Below, piece by piece: positions 33,096-44,723 of a DNA stretch of 64,000 nt. The stretch's first letter is position 1, and each line of letters opens with the position of its first letter. The notes beneath the pieces were generated by a model that was given only the letters and a program-made list of their open reading frames with translations, was not told the origin of the DNA and made no database searches. The translations under genes and the position numbers were made by a program. Source of the stretch: Scedosporium boydii (lineage: Eukaryota; Ascomycota; Sordariomycetes; Microascales; Microascaceae); assembly GCA_002221725.1 (NCBI GenBank), contig NJFT01000061.1, forward strand, positions 124,001 through 188,000, in the 5' to 3' direction.

Positions 33096-34661
33096 TTTGA
33101 TTTGGGGGTGTGTTTGGGTGTTAGGTAGGTTGGTGTTTTGGAGAGGGTAGATGATGGTCTTGTAGATACAAGAGGGGGCTGTCTTGGTGAAGGTGGGGAG
33201 AAGGCGGAGGGTGAACTTAAAAGCTTCGTGGGAATTGGGAGGGGAGCTGTGGGAAGGAGGATTGGCAAGGGTAGAGCTGAAGTCTGAAGTGTGATGGTAT
33301 CTAAGAAGCAGAAAAGGAGAAAGGAGTAAAGAAGGGAAGAAAATACGATTCGTGATGTGATTGATGAACGGAGGGTTTGTGTGATGAGGGACAGGTTGAA
33401 AAGAAAAAAGGAGGGGCTCAACGTGGGCAAGGCTCGAAGGGTGACTTGATTGTAAGATTGGAACAGCTGATGGACAGAGCACCCCGGGCAGGGAAGGAGG
33501 TACCGACCAGCTTTCCAAGTACTCTTTCTTCCTGCTCCTAAAAGGGCGGTGGGTCTTTCCGAGAAATGAATCGTGTTACACGTTTGTTGGAAGGTGCAAT
33601 TGTGTGTCAGCATGAAGCATCATCCAAGTCTGGAAGGAATACAATTGTATTACTTCATAGTGAACTAAACCAAGGGAAGGAGCCATAGGAGCCATGTGGT
33701 TGATCGAGATGGAGGGGGAGGGGCGATCGAGGGGCAATGCGAGTACGGAGTGCACTACCAGGTGGGGCAGGAACGGCGGACACCACTCAAGCTGGCAAAG
33801 GAAACGCGAGAGAGAGAGAGACGGGAACGGGAAAGAGAGGCAGGAGCATCAATCAATCGCTGCTTGATGCTTGACTTGGAATCTTCCAACAAAGCTGAAC
33901 CCCGCATAGCAATAGCTTGGGTGGGGTTTCACCAACTTGAGCTCTGGATTTCGACGACCTGCGCTAATACCGCTCGCTCTATGTCCAGAATAGTTAGAGT
34001 CGAGTACCTGACTAGTCCACCGCTATCGAAGCTTGTATGGCCGAGATACTTAAAAAGTACTTCACGTCTTGAAGCATCCCGATGTCTCATTTTGAAACAG
34101 CTCGAGGCAGGCCTTGATCCCCTCCCCCGACTTTCCGGAACAATGCTATCGAGAATAGCCACTCTCTAATCGTATCAGCGAGAGCCTCTATTCTTGGCAA
34201 GCTCGCTGCTACAAGGCAAGGCGCTACGTAATCTGCCTTACAAGATCGTTTATCAACTCGGCCACCTCTCGAGTATTCTCAGAGCATATAATGAACTCGA
34301 GAACCCATGCGGTAACTAAATCGTGAGCTTGATTTATGGCTGAATGTATGAATGTACCTATGCCGCCAACTTGATCGGAAACCGGTATGATATGTACAGA
34401 AGTAGAGTCCGCCATCAACAAAACAATACTCTCTTGCGCCATCCAAACCCGGTGAACTCCACCATGCTCCATATATGAAATGCAGTGTTGTTGTAAACAG
34501 ATGAAGTCATCCCGTAATGGTTCGCCGGAATCACGAAGCTTCACGCTTTCTGCCTCTTGTACCTCCCAACCATCATGTACATAAAGATAAATATATATAG
34601 AGAGAGAACAGAACTCATTGGTTCTTCTCCTTCTTCTTCTTCTTCTTCCTCTTCCCACCTC
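33096..34661. other. Intergenic region
   Basis: Promoter and leader of the epimerase at the left and the 3' side of Rif1 at the right. Features are a short GA repeat (about 33807-33820) and a CTT-type microsatellite (about 34625-34650) just beyond the Rif1 stop. No convincing gene is present. Confidence 0.5.
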
Positions 34662-37600
34662 TCACTTCCGGTGCACATCCCGGCCTCGTTTCTCAGCCTC
34701 GTACAACTCCCGCTTAAAGTCCAGAAACAAATCTTCAATCCTGTACATCTCGTCGCGCGAGAGCGCAACAGTTCGCATCTTCTCCAACGCCTTCTTAAAG
34801 TGCTTCTCGATCTTGTAAGCTGGACCCTTCGTACGGCCCGACCCGCTAGTTAATACACTGCCGTCGGTCTGAGAGTCCGCTCCGGCGGCGCCTTCGCCCA
34901 TGGCATCCTCCATCGCCATCTCGACATCTTCGGGTCCAGGAACGCCTATACCAAGACCGGAGGGTGGGTCATTTTCTCCAAGCTCGGGCGACTGTCGAGA
35001 TTGGCTCTGCGAAGCCGCAATGTGCTCCGAGAGAACCTGAGACTGCACATCTTCGTCTTCCCCTTCGCTGCTTCGGGCTTGGCTTGAGTGGCGACGAAGC
35101 GAAGGGCTGCTGGTGGCAGCCGAACTGTTGTCGTCATCCGTTGCGCCAGCCGAGCGTCTCCTCTTCGACCGCCCATCGTGCTGCCGCGAGCCTGAGCCCC
35201 TCTTCCGCTTCCGCCTGTGACTCGTGGATTTCTTAGACTTGGCCTCGACGGGGCTCGTTTGCTTCTGGGGGGTGGAGGGAATCTCTCGACCGGCGTTTTG
35301 TTGTTCACTGACAACTTCTTCCTCGTCTTCGTCTTCGCCGTCGTCGGTCTTGACGGTTATGCAGTCCTTTACTGCTGCCCGCCGGCTGCTTCGCGTTCTT
35401 CGCTTCATCTCTGCTTGCTTGGCTTCGGCTTCCTCTACCAGTCGGATCATGCTTCGCTCGGCTGCCTCGCTAATAGCGAAGCTAGTTTCCACAGAGGAAA
35501 TCGGCTCTGGTGCCTTGGGACTTTGCCGTGCTTTCGCGCGCGTAACCACCTGTGGGCTGGTCGGAGCATCTACGAATTCGTCATTATCTGATTTAGGTGT
35601 AGCATCAAGGCCACGTGAGGATGTCTCGCGTGGCGGCGTCGACGGGACACGCTTCTTCTCGACTTGACTTTGCTTCTGCTTCTGCAGCTGCTGCTGTGAG
35701 TCCTGTCGGACACTCTGTCGGGTGCGGCGTCGGGAAGGTGTCAAATTCTTAGCCTCATCTTCTTCGTCTTCCTTCTCACGTCTCGGCACTATGTGCTCAT
35801 GCGCGGCGCTCGACGGTACTACATCCATGGCGAACGAGTCTTCCACTACAGCAATGTCCTCGCCATTATAAGGTACGTGACCGTCGTCCTCAGCTTCCGG
35901 CTCCTCCTCGTGCTGTACAATCACCCTCTGAAGTGGGAGAGGAGAACCAGACACCGGTGAGGAGGAAAAATCCCAGTTGACATTGTCAGCGACGCTATTT
36001 GATCGCGACCGTATCTCCGGTACAAGTGGATATCGGCGTACTTGGGAGAGCTCCGGAGGCGACGAAGGTGGGTCCGACATCTCAACGTCTTGAAGTGGCA
36101 GCATCTGGCCCCTCCGCGGCGTGGGCGTTGAGCTAATGTAGTCTTCATATGACTTTTGCCTTGCTGGAGTGTCCCTCTTCGGCGTTTCTTTCTTAGGGTC
36201 GGGTAGAGCGGGAGAGGGCTCATCGCGGGCATCATCCACTTCCATGGCCTCGTCTCGGGTAGGACTAGATGACCTCATATCGTACAGTACCTCTTGTCCT
36301 CGTTGTCTTTCCCGAACCTCCAGCTGATGTTCCGTCAAGTTTTGTGACTCCTCATTGTCCGTGGACTGGACAGGCTCAAATTGGATCTGAGAATCTTCAT
36401 GTCGCAACTTTGTCTTGGACTTCTGCTGTTTCCTGTTCCGACCCCTGTTTTGCGGCTTCTTAGAACCATCGGACGCGACGAAGGGAAGGGGCGTAGGAGT
36501 AATGGAGGACCCGGATGAAACGAAATGAACCCTTTCGGAACGAGAGGACCTTGGCGGCGACATATTTAGCGCCTCCATGTCATCCTGTGATTGAACAAAA
36601 GCATGGTGCTGCTGTGCCGCCGCCGACTCTCCACTTGTTTCGTCGAGACCAGGCAAGACAAGGTCTACTATGGATCGAACGGACAAGAGCGTCGTCTGGA
36701 GGGCTTCCGGGTAGGCGATCTCTTGAACATCGTGGAACATCCTGTTCCATAATATGGCGACGCTATTCACCACATGCCTGTGCTTGCTTTGGAATGCGGC
36801 GCAGAACAGCCTCTCGAAGGTTTCTAGATGAAGGCTTTCGGCGGTCTCCTGAGACGAGATGAAGTCGCAGATTTGGTCCCACAGCTGCTTGGCCTGTTCC
36901 ACATGTTAGCTAAAACCACCCAACATCGCAGGTATGTTTCTTCATTTCTTATTATACATACAGCTGAAGCCGTGTCCGCAGATTGCCGGCTGCTTAGTCG
37001 CGACTCGTCATCCTTGATCCAGAAGACCAAGCCATCCTGTAGAGTACATACAGTCTTGAGAACAAGACTGTCGTTGCAACGCCTTAAAAACTCGTCTAGT
37101 TCTGTGAGGAAGGGGGCAGCGAGTTTCGCCATTTCAACATCACCGAGGCTGCTATATAGCTCCTCCATTACAACGTTCAAGAGCTTGTAAAGACTATCAA
37201 AAGGGTCGAATGAGGCTGATTTTGCCGTGGATGTGCCCCAAAGTCGCATTCGGGCGGAATCAACGGTCTGTCGGTCACGAGGCTGGCTGGCCATGTGTAG
37301 TAGGGCGGTAGTAGCATAGACAGCTCTGGGGCCCACACTTCGACCTGTCGTGGTTACATGGTCAAGTATTGTCTTGGTTAGAGGTTCAACCAAGGCGAGT
37401 GCCCTACCCGCAGGCCCGGTCTCCTCCGTAATGTGTGTTTCGACGGCCTCTAGGAACGAGGACCAACGTTCGGAAGGAAGATTTGGGGTTGATTTAAAGC
37501 CACGTTCGAGAATGCGGCACAGATCGCGGTATTCTTTGCCAACGAGGGGCTCAAGGCTGCTAGTCGGAGCGAAAGATGGAGCACTTCGAGATTGTCCAGA

Positions 37601-39979
37601 GGCGAGCGCTGTCTCCACTGCATTGGCAGCCATGATCCAAGGTCCGTATGGGCAAAGCGAATCCATTGGAACTGAGTTGAGCATCTCTTGCGCCAAATCG
37701 GAAGCTGCCCTTGCGTTCTTAGCTTTGAAGAAAGGCGCAAACACGCCGGTGAAAAAATCCGCAAAAGCAGCATCATCCGGGACACCATTCGGGAGTGTTG
37801 AGAGGATTGTAAATAGGTGATGGAGTGGTGTCCTCGAGACACCAGCAACCTTGGTTGATCGATGCGAAGGCGTTGTAGCCGGCGTGAATGTGTCCTGGCG
37901 GCTGCAAAGCTGCTTCTCGGTAAAGGGAAGAAGCCCGAATGCTTCAACGACGGTGCCGATGAATTGACGGATGCTAGAGAGGAAGATAGGCTCGACTACA
38001 GAGATATCCTGGCCCTGGGTGTTTTCTTTCGTAATACCCCTCCTCCAGTATCTCAGGAGGGAAGTAAACACGTACGAGATGAACTCCGTAGTATCGAAGG
38101 AGACCTTGATCTCCTTGGCAGCGGCGGAAGAGACGGATGCGATTAGAGTATGCCACAGCTTAGAGGTCGGGGTCGAGGTACGCCCGATGTCGGCAAAGTT
38201 CCTGTCGAGAATAGGCCGAAGCACGCTGAATACCCTGGCGGCATTGTGTCGGAGCCACTTGGGCTCCAAGGGGGGAAGCTCTGAGGCGTCGGCCAGGGGG
38301 TTCGTAAGGACTCGATCTTCAATCCATTGGCGACGAGTCGTATTATCGAACAGGCTAGTGAGGATGGAGATGGCCTGGTCGACACGCTCCTCCGGCTGAT
38401 CGTTTGCGCATAGTTGCTGCATAACCGGCTTGACGGTCGTGTCCCAGTACTTATCGAGCAGTCCCTGAGAGACGCCCGGCTTGAACGTGTAATAAAACAA
38501 ATTGCAAGCACTGCCGAATATGACGTTTTGAAAGCCTTCGTCAGTCTTGGGCGCCGACACCTTCCGCTTCCATTGGCTACAGACTGGTTGGCACAGGGTA
38601 CTGCCGAGAAGTTTTGTGTATGACGCCTCTTCGAAATGGAGAACATAGACGAATCGATTCCATGCGTAGTTGGCCTCCTGTTTCGTCTGCATATCGCCGG
38701 AGTTGAAGCATTGCTGGATAACCCGGAGCCAGTGATTCAAGTATTGCCACTTATCCAGTTGGATGCCCCTCATAAGGAGAAGCACGACGCTCCAGATTTT
38801 GGGAACGAATGAGGCGTCCTGCCTCGACCGTAGCATTGTTTTTAACCGGTCGAGATAGAAGTCAACATACTTCTGCTCATCGACCATGGCCTGGAAGAGG
38901 TCGGCGAGCTTCTTGGATACTTGTCTGTCCTTACCGATGGTCGACGCAGCCTCAAAACCCAGCACTATGGCAGCGCCGCGGATATCTTTTGTATTGCTCA
39001 GTGTATCTGCAAGAAGATCATGTAACCAGCTGGTATGGACCAGCATGAGGGGTTTGCACTGCTTGATCAACCGCCTGTAGATCATGATACGGGAATGGAT
39101 GATGCTCTTCCCCGTGACATGCTGCTCGATTTTGCTCAACGCCGCGAGAAGGCGGCCAACTCGGTCGGGGGTCATGACACGCGGTGAGAAGTTTTGTTGC
39201 GCAACGACCTGGAGGAGGTGCCGTGTGACATCCTTGGAGACAGCCGAATCCCCGAACGAGCGTATGCAGTGATCGATCATGAAGATGCCGAAATCGTTGG
39301 TGAGAGAGCTCGCTACTCCCGGGAAGTGCAGGATGGTGAGTAAAAATGTGAGGGCGTGGTTGGTGAGGGACGAGTCGGGCGGAGAAAAGGTGATATCACG
39401 CTGGATGTACTCCATGAATCTAGGCATCCTCTCCTGGAGGGCGACCCTATCGGGCAGGTTATTAGATGCTCGTAGAGCGCGGCTGAGAATGCCGTAGGCA
39501 TCCATCCTATCAATCCGATCATCGCCGGCCAAACGGCGTGCCGACGATTCCAACATGTTGATTAGGCTATACTGGCTGGTCACACCATTGGCGGTATTGA
39601 AGGAGATGTCGAGGGGGTTCGGGGAGATGAAGGGCTTCAAGATGCCCTTTTGAGGTTTCGAGGCCTTGGAAGAAGGGACGAGGGGGCCCGAAGGCGGAGA
39701 AACACGATTCTCGGAGTCGTATACCGGAGCTTCCCTGATCAGGGTATCGGAAGCAAACGCCACGTTTTTACCGCTCCGCCTTGAGCTCGGGTTCGAGTCT
39801 GTGGCAGTAGATCTTGGCGAGTGGACACCGCTGGGTGGGGTTTGGAGGCTCAGTCTCGGGTCGAAGGATGGTCGAGCCAGAACTTGCTTGAAGGGCGCAT
39901 CGGCCATGGGATCGTAGGTAGACTCTCGGGGAGGAGTGGGAGGGCGGGGAGGGAGAGTCTCGAGGAGAATGGCGGACAT
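34662..39979 (-). CDS. Telomere length regulator and replication-timing factor Rif1
   Basis: Exons (minus) 36962..39979 and 34662..36893 give 1749 residues; the 68-bp intron has GTATGT, a GCTAACAT branch and CAG, phase 0. The gene would look like two genes without this join. Residues about 130-1050 are the HEAT-like alpha-helical Rif1_N domain (SLINMLESSARRLAGDDR, DAYGILSRALRA, GFEAASTIGKDRQVSKKL). Protein phosphatase 1 docking motifs flank it: KNVAF at 71-75 and GILK at 112-115 near the N-terminus, and RVHF at about 1127-1130 after the helical domain. The C-terminal 600 residues are disordered, highly charged and rich in SP/TP/SQ, with basic tracts (SHRRKRKRGSGSR). Rif1 recruits PP1 to late origins to counter DDK and acts at telomeres and in break-repair choice. 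Family assignment is by motif and layout. Confidence 0.88.
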
Positions 39980-41638
39980 AACGTTTTAGGGGAAATAGAA
40001 AAAACAAGACCAAACCCAAGCCGCAACACAGTCGCTAGTGGTGGGCCTCTAAGGGTGGAATTAATCCGTCAAGTCGAGGTCTATACGATAGACATTGAGA
40101 AAGACTAGAGACAAATCGAAAGGAACCGGATGGTGGAAAGATGGAAATGTACAAAATGATCGTAAAAAGGGAACACCAGCGTGATGAAGGCTGTTCTCCA
40201 AGATTATGGTCGAAAATAGGGAAGGAATTTCAAGATGAGGAGGAAACGAAGAGGGTAGACATGGAACAATTCGGTGAGGTGTTGGAGAAGCAAGTATCCG
40301 TGAGGGTCATGGGAATGAAGAGAATGCCTCAGCCAAGTGCCATTGCCCAGTCGACCAAGCCATGACAGGGACTGACCGACGCCAGCAGAAAAAAAGCCAT
40401 TAAACACGATCGCGCTTGCACGAACCGGACGCGTTCCTGTCGCGGAGAGTGTCTGGAAGCTCTGACCACTTTAGAGTCTGTGCGGGGAGGACCTTGGCTT
40501 GGGTGGGGTGGAGAAACCAGGCAGCTGCTGGCAGCTTTCGGTCAAAGATATTGCGTCAGCTGGTATCAGTTGGACTTTCAAAGACTTCTTTAAATCTTGG
40601 CGAAGAGAAGCTCAGCGTCGAACTCAACCGCAGAAGATGCTCCCTTGTCAATCCCGATCATGCGTAATGATAAATTGTAGCAGCGGCTCTTCTCAAGAGT
40701 CAGTTTCGTCTGTCTACAGCAGCTCAGACATTGGTGTTTCTGGCTGGGGCGTAGCTCACCTTATCCAGCAGTAGCAGCCCGCTCTCTTTCAAAGGTGTTT
40801 CTTATTAGAGTTGACCCAAGCTTCCAGACTCCAGAGAGAGAGAGAGAGAGAGAGAAGAACATTGGATGAGCCTCCAATTCATCTCTGCCGTCCCCCACTG
40901 ATGCCGCTTGGAGAAGATGAGACGAAGAAGCCGTCTTTCGAGCTAGTGCATGAAACATTGAACACAAACTCACAGAGCCAGAATGTGCACCTGCCATGAA
41001 TTAATACTGAAATCAAAGAAAGCGAGATGTAACTGCTTTGTAGAGGTTTCAGTTAATAATGACAGATGATATTTCCACGAGCTAAAGTATATATTAGCAT
41101 CAATAATCAATAAAGAGCAGCACTTCTAGCTAATCTCTCATTCAGCGTACCTCCCTTGTACTTGGCCTGTGCAAGAACATTGAAATCAATATCTTTCATC
41201 GCCACTTACAGGATCATGAGTTAGGATGCTGTTTGCTGTCCAAGCTAGCATCCTGATGAAAAGATCAGCTCAACGATCTACTCAACAGCCTCCCTTCGAG
41301 CAACAGCGAGCATGAGAGCTCACCTTAAGCACTATTAACGACCGCTTGCAGTTTCAAAGCTCCGATCCTTATGGATTTTATCACAGTTAAAACAGGGCGC
41401 CATATTCCCTCTCCCACTTCCTTTGCTTCAGCAAACTCGAGGTAACAATTCTCCCCCTTCAATTGAAGCATCCGACTCCATCCGCGATCTCGCTTCTGGG
41501 ACACCAGAAACCGCGTAGGGAAAAAGGAAGCCAATTAACTCAGAGATTTTTTTTTTTTTTCATCCCAGCGAAGACGAAGAAGAAGAACAACAACAAGAGG
41601 GAAAACGAGCCATCTCTATTCCGAATCCCATCTTGACA
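39980..41638. other. Divergent promoter region between Rif1 and the chromodomain gene
   Basis: No gene is supported. It contains a GA dinucleotide repeat (40833-40855) and a T run just upstream of the chromodomain gene (about 41547-41560). Confidence 0.55.
40833..40855 (+). repeat. GA dinucleotide microsatellite
   Basis: About eleven uninterrupted AG/GA units in the Rif1-chromodomain intergenic region. Confidence 0.8.
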
Positions 41639-42569
41639 ATGCCCTACCAGTCCCGGACCCCTTCACCAGAGGGAGTCACGAGTGACCTTGTCTCGCCGAC
41701 AGCTGAGCCGTAAGTTGCCATTTTTCCAATTCCAATACCTACATGCTTCGTTGACTGTCGTCTGACGCAAGGCAATTACAGGATGGCTCCATCTCTTAGC
41801 GATGAAGAACTTGCCGACACTGTTGCTGCAGAGGTCCCAAGCGAGCCGGCAGTCTCTCGCCCGCCGACTCAGCGCGGCAGGGGTGGTCGTCGAGGACGCG
41901 GAGGCCATCTTCAGGCCCAAATTAAATCGCCTGGTAATTTTTTATTTTTATTTTCCCCTCTCCCACTTCCTTCTCCCAGATACGACGCTGGAACCCAGAG
42001 CTAACAAAACCGCCATGGCTCAAGAGGCTGAGGTACCGACCAAGAATGGCGAGGCCCTGGCTTCTAAAGCTGGCGTGAGAGGAAAGCGCGGCCGACCCAG
42101 GGGCGTGGTCGGAGAGCCGCCGGCCAAAAGGGTCCGTCGCAGCGAAACCGCACCTCGTAGGAGCACGAGAGTGGTGAAGCAAACGGCGGAGAAGGAGGCA
42201 ACTCGTGATGCGGCAAAGATCGTCAAAAAGGTACAGTAACCTATGTTGCACGCGGATCACAGAAACCATTCTCTAAAATATAATATTCAGGTCAAGGCTG
42301 CTGCAAAAACGCCCCCCAAGCAAGCCAAGCGTCGTGGTCGTCCTCCCAAGAGCGAGAAAGAGAAAGAGTGGGAGGTTGAATATGTTGTCGATAAGAAAAT
42401 TAACTCGAAATCCCAAGAAACTTCCTACCTGGTGAAGTGGAAGAATTATCCCGAGGACTCCAACACCTGGGAGCCCGAGGCTAATCTTGGGAACTGCCAG
42501 CGAGTGATTCGCCTCTTCGAAGCGCAACAGGTCTCTGGGAAGAAGAAGGGCAGGAAGTCGAAGGGCTGA
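41639..42569 (+). CDS. Small AT-hook and chromodomain protein
   Basis: Exons 41639..41709, 41782..41933, 41980..42230 and 42291..42569 give 250 residues. Introns are 72, 46 and 60 bp (GTAAGT, GTAATT, GTACAG donors) and all junctions keep frame. The ATG MPYQSRTPSPEG precedes a basic, low-complexity region with RGRGGRRGRGG, an AT-hook-like GKRGRPRG, and RRGRPPK. The chromodomain is at the C-terminus: WEVEYVVDKKINSKSQ, YLVKWKNYPEDSNTWEP, then NCQRVIRLFE. The aromatic cage residues (Y/V in the first strand, W and Y/W of VKWKNY and NTWEP) are in place, so binding to methylated histone H3 tails is likely. No chromoshadow domain follows, since the protein ends 20 residues later, so it is not a standard HP1. 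Confidence 0.9.
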
Positions 42570-43422
42570 GTCGATGGAGGTCATGATCAACACGCTCTTT
42601 GTTTTCGCGTCTTTTCTTTTCTTTTCTTTTTCTTTTTCTCCTACACTACTGGGGTTCTCTCAATGCCTGAGCTGCGAATATGCATGGTATGACAGACTCT
42701 CTAAGCTCCTCCATGTTGAATTCGAAGAATACTCAGAGCTGACGCCTATCCTTTGGTTTTCGCAATGACTAGCTTTCATTATCACGACATGGAGCCGGAC
42801 AAGGGTTCATCGGCCTGGAGTTGGGTGTTTCAACAAATTTTGTGTTGATTCGCCAGTTTAGATTCGGCACAGGCGGGCTTCTCTCTTCAGCGAGAAGCTC
42901 AGCGTCAACTTTAAGAGGTTACCGGCTGTCTGGCTCGTGGGTTTAGCGGGCAAGGGCGGCATTCTTTCGCGGTATTGCATCGTAAAGTAGCAATTGATCA
43001 ACAGAAATCAATGCAAAGTAACGCCCAAATATTATATTATTACGGGATTAAGCCAAATAATATATCCATCTCCATTCCGCTAGAGCCCATTTGATCAATT
43101 TTATTATTTGTTTTTATTACTTTCAGTTTCCGTAGTTGCAACATCTGCTCGCTGTTTTCCTCTTCTACACGTCACGGCGCAGAAGCTGGAGACAAGCTCA
43201 AATCTGGCTCCAGTTCCACCCATTCACAACAAGATTTGGTCCAACACAAAAAATCTGCCGACCCAGAAACGTGTCCACTTAAACCTCGTCTCTCCACTTC
43301 CCCAAGCCAACCTCGAACGATCGCGTCCCCCAAGCTCACCCACGCGTCCCGAACCAAAATCCTCCAAATCGAAGAAAACCATAATCGACGAATCTACCAC
43401 ACCATCCTAATCCTCGCCCACT
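42570..43422. other. Intergenic region
   Basis: 3' UTR of the chromodomain gene, an AT-rich stretch at 43020-43130, and the leader of MPDU1. No gene is seen. Confidence 0.55.
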
Positions 43423-44410
43423 ATGGATGTCCTCCGCACCACCCTCCAGCCCATAACCCACAACCTCCCCGCCCCCCTCCGCACCTTCGCCATCTCCCTC
43501 ATCGGCCCAACGTGCTACCAAACCCTCGTCCTCGACCTCGACCTAACCGACCAAGCCTGCCTCAAGCTCGCCCTCTCCAAGGGTCTCGGCATCGGCATCG
43601 TCGCCGCCTCCTCCATCGTCAAGGTTCCCCAGATCCTCAAGCTCACCTCCTCGCGCAGCGCCGAAGGCGTCTCCTTCCTGTCCTACCTCCTCGAGACCGC
43701 TGCATACCTCATCGGCCTCGCCTATAACTTCCGCAACGGCTTCCCCTTCTCGACGTATGGAGAGACCGCCCTCATCCTTGTCCAGAATGTCGCTATTGCC
43801 GTGTTGGTGCTTCATTACTCGGGGAAATCGGGCTTGGCGGCCGCTTTCGTAGCGGGATTAGCAGGCGCCGCTGGTGCGCTGTTTACTGAGGACCTTCTGG
43901 ATATGAAGACTTTGGGTTGGCTTCAGGCCGGCGCTGGCACGCTTGGCGTTGCAAGCAAGGTGCCTCAGATTCTTGCGATTTGGGCTGAGGGCGGCACTGG
44001 TCAGCTCAGTGCTTTTACGGTAAGTTTTTTGAGACTTCTCAAATTCCAGATCAAACTATGCGACCGTTTAAAAAAGAAAGAGAAGAAGGGGAAGAAAGTA
44101 CTTGGCTAACAATTATCTCCTTTTCCAGGTCTTCAACTACCTCCTCGGATCCCTCACCCGAATCTTCACCACCCTCCAAGAAGTAGACGACAAGCTCATC
44201 CTCTACGGCTTCATCGCCGGCTTCGTCCTCAATGCCGTCCTCGCCGCCCAGATGCTCTTCTACTGGAACTCGCCTTCCTCCACGAAGAAGCCCCGCGTCG
44301 TCGCCGTCCCTCTGAAGCGTGAGGCTGCCGCGCCCATTGTGCCCTCATCTTCGGCGAAGTCGACGGGTACCACGCCCAGGAAGGGTCCTACCACGAGGAG
44401 GCGGGGTTGA
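43423..44410 (+). CDS. MPDU1-like PQ-loop protein (dolichol-phosphate-mannose utilisation)
   Basis: Exons 43423..44019 and 44129..44410 give 292 residues; the 109-bp intron has GTAAGT, a GCTAACAA branch and CCAG, phase 0. The protein is an ER multi-pass membrane protein with about seven hydrophobic helices and two PQ-loop repeats, KVPQILKL (PQ at 69-70) and KVPQILAIW (PQ at 181-182). The linking segments SRSAEGVSFLSYLLET and GTGQLSAFTVFNYLLGSLTRIFT are typical of MPDU1/Lec35. This protein is needed for use of mannose- and glucose-phosphate-dolichol in N-glycan and GPI synthesis. The C-terminal tail is basic and disordered. Confidence 0.93.
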
Positions 44411-44723
44411 GCTGTGATGCATTCGCGTTAGTTGTCTTTGAGTTTTTAAACTGCTTTTCCGCAAACTAGATTTTAGTGCCCCGGCTCTCAGCTCAGTTTT
44501 TCTTTTGTTCCTACAGTCGTAATCCAAAGAAATAGTAAATTTTAATGCATGAATCATAAAGAGCCCTTTAGTTTGTGGTCTTAGTGACTGTGAAGTGGAA
44601 ATGTTTCAAATTCTAACAGATATTATACAACCCAACCTAGTCTATATGCGTGTTACAGGGCGCCCAACAAGTAGTACATGGAATAATACAAAGAAGTGAA
44701 GTCCATCAAAGAGTGATACTCTC
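44411..44723. other. Convergent 3' intergenic region
   Basis: A 313-bp interval between the MPDU1 stop (+) and the aspartyl-tRNA synthetase stop (-). It contains nothing but probable 3' UTR sequence. Confidence 0.6.

Noticed and set aside
33096..33518. N-terminal extension of the epimerase frame
   Set aside because: Ser/Pro/Phe-rich leader-like translation outside the conserved fold; the ATG at 33095 gives the normal length.
33696..34169. 157-codon frame between the epimerase and Rif1
   Set aside because: Low-complexity Arg/Glu from a GA repeat followed by random sequence; no family features.
36824..36961. Rif1 region as two separate genes
   Set aside because: A canonical 68-bp intron with branch site joins the two frames in phase 0 and gives one normal-length Rif1.
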